A DNA stretch of 5,136 nucleotides from assembly GCA_021413565.1 (NCBI GenBank), contig JAIOQC010000058.1, positions 1 through 5,136 of the forward strand. Direction: 5' to 3'. A program made the translations under genes and the position numbers. Below are positions 4,963 through 5,136 of the stretch, one piece after another. Source of the stretch: Candidatus Nomurabacteria bacterium. Lineage in GTDB: Bacteria; Patescibacteriota; Minisyncoccia; Phycocordibacterales; UBA9973. The notes under the pieces are model-generated. The model was not told where the DNA came from, did no database searches, and saw only the letters and a list, made by a program, of their open reading frames with translations. How positions within the stretch are numbered: position 1 is the stretch's first letter; each line of letters opens with the position of its first letter.

Positions 4963-4991
4963 CTCTCCCAGGTGTTGGACACCTGGGAGAG
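4963..4991. other. Isolated 13-bp perfect hairpin
   Basis: CTCTCCCAGGTGT (4963-4975) pairs perfectly with 4979-4991 around a TGG/CCA loop. Neither strand has a T-run after it, so it is not a classical terminator. It lies between the 5S terminator and the promoter at 4920-4947, about 15 bp upstream of the -35 box. It could be a backup terminator, an RNA end-stabilising stem or an operator. Confidence 0.7.
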
Positions 4992-5012
4992 TGAGTTTGC
5001 CTTTTGGATAAC

Positions 5013-5036
5013 AAAAAACCACCCCTTGCGGGGTGG
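5013..5036 (-). terminator. Intrinsic terminator of the 5S-like gene
   Basis: On the minus strand CCACCCC (5036-5030) and GGGGTGG (5025-5019) flank a GCAA tetraloop and are followed by six T (5018-5013). The other side also has A/T runs, so it may act in both directions. It closes whatever is transcribed from the right edge. Confidence 0.9.
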
Positions 5037-5047
5037 ATTTTTGTGGT

Positions 5048-5136
5048 AGTTAGAGTCAACCAGACTTTCGATTTTAAGTTTCGAGAAACTTGAACTAGGC
5101 TAAGAGATTAACTTCGGTTCAAAGACCAACTTATAG
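5048..5136 (-). rRNA. rrf: Probable 5S rRNA, 3' part, divergent (cut by the window edge)
   Basis: The minus strand reads GAACCGAAGTTAATCTCTTAGC (5120-5099, two pieces: GAACCGAAGTTAA and CTCTTAGC). This resembles the 5S helix III/loop B block, GAACxxxGAAGTTAAGCTCTTAGC. A perfect AAGTTTC/GAAACTT hairpin (5091-5085 with 5082-5076) sits where helix IV is expected, then CGAAAGTCTGG (5071-5061) in place of the usual GAGAGTAGG. An excellent terminator follows at the right distance for a 5S 3' end. No minus-strand frame stays open through it. Against it: the highly conserved GATGGTAGT strand of loop E is not recognisable, and the 5' half is outside the window, so helix I cannot be checked. The 3' end is an estimate. 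The alternative is another small RNA. Confidence 0.55.

Noticed and set aside
4914..4982. Longer start of the secreted protein (23 extra residues)
   Set aside because: It would cross the -10/-35 boxes and the 4963-4991 hairpin and put the signal peptide in mid-protein.

Overview
Every gene seen in this window lies on the minus strand, so transcription runs from base 5136 towards base 1. The window looks like part of a small, compact genome from the Candidate Phyla Radiation (Patescibacteria), most likely a Parcubacteria-type lineage. The grounds are AT-rich DNA, very short intergenic gaps and almost no Shine-Dalgarno sequences. In addition, rplJ-rplL is not next to rplK-rplA or rpoBC, and there are a Gly/Pro-rich secreted protein with a C-terminal peptidoglycan-binding domain, a shortened MscS-like channel and dispersed rRNA genes. 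This placement rests on gene style and architecture; no database search was run.

Layout in transcription order: the 3' part of a probable, divergent 5S rRNA at the right edge (about 5048-5136) with its own GNRA-loop terminator; an isolated 13-bp hairpin (4963-4991); a secreted peptidoglycan-binding protein whose first binding repeat has lost about 119 nt and is frameshifted (4913-3986); a strong hairpin (3931-3965); a 71-residue single-pass membrane protein (3897-3682); a promoter, L10 leader and attenuator (3680-3541) followed by rplJ (3523-3032) and rplL (3005-2601); a bidirectional terminator; a winged-helix regulator with a degenerate nucleotidyltransferase-like domain (2502-1888); a terminator overlapping its stop codon; an extended -10 promoter with a structured leader of about 140 nt; a five-helix MscS-like channel core (1712-1023); a terminator; and a separate promoter with a leader of about 290 nt feeding the 23S rRNA, of which the first 570-580 nt are present before the window ends.

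Three themes stand out. First, rRNA organisation: the 23S has its own promoter and is preceded by a channel gene instead of 16S and tRNAs, and the probable 5S lies about 4.5 kb upstream on the same strand. Second, initiation: for three protein genes the -10 element sits so close to the ATG that the mRNA should be leaderless or nearly so. Third, RNA-level control: there is a clear L10 autoregulatory leader with an attenuator, a candidate attenuator inside the 23S leader, and an unexplained structured leader before the channel gene. The peptidoglycan-binding gene is either broken by recombination between repeats or mis-assembled there.
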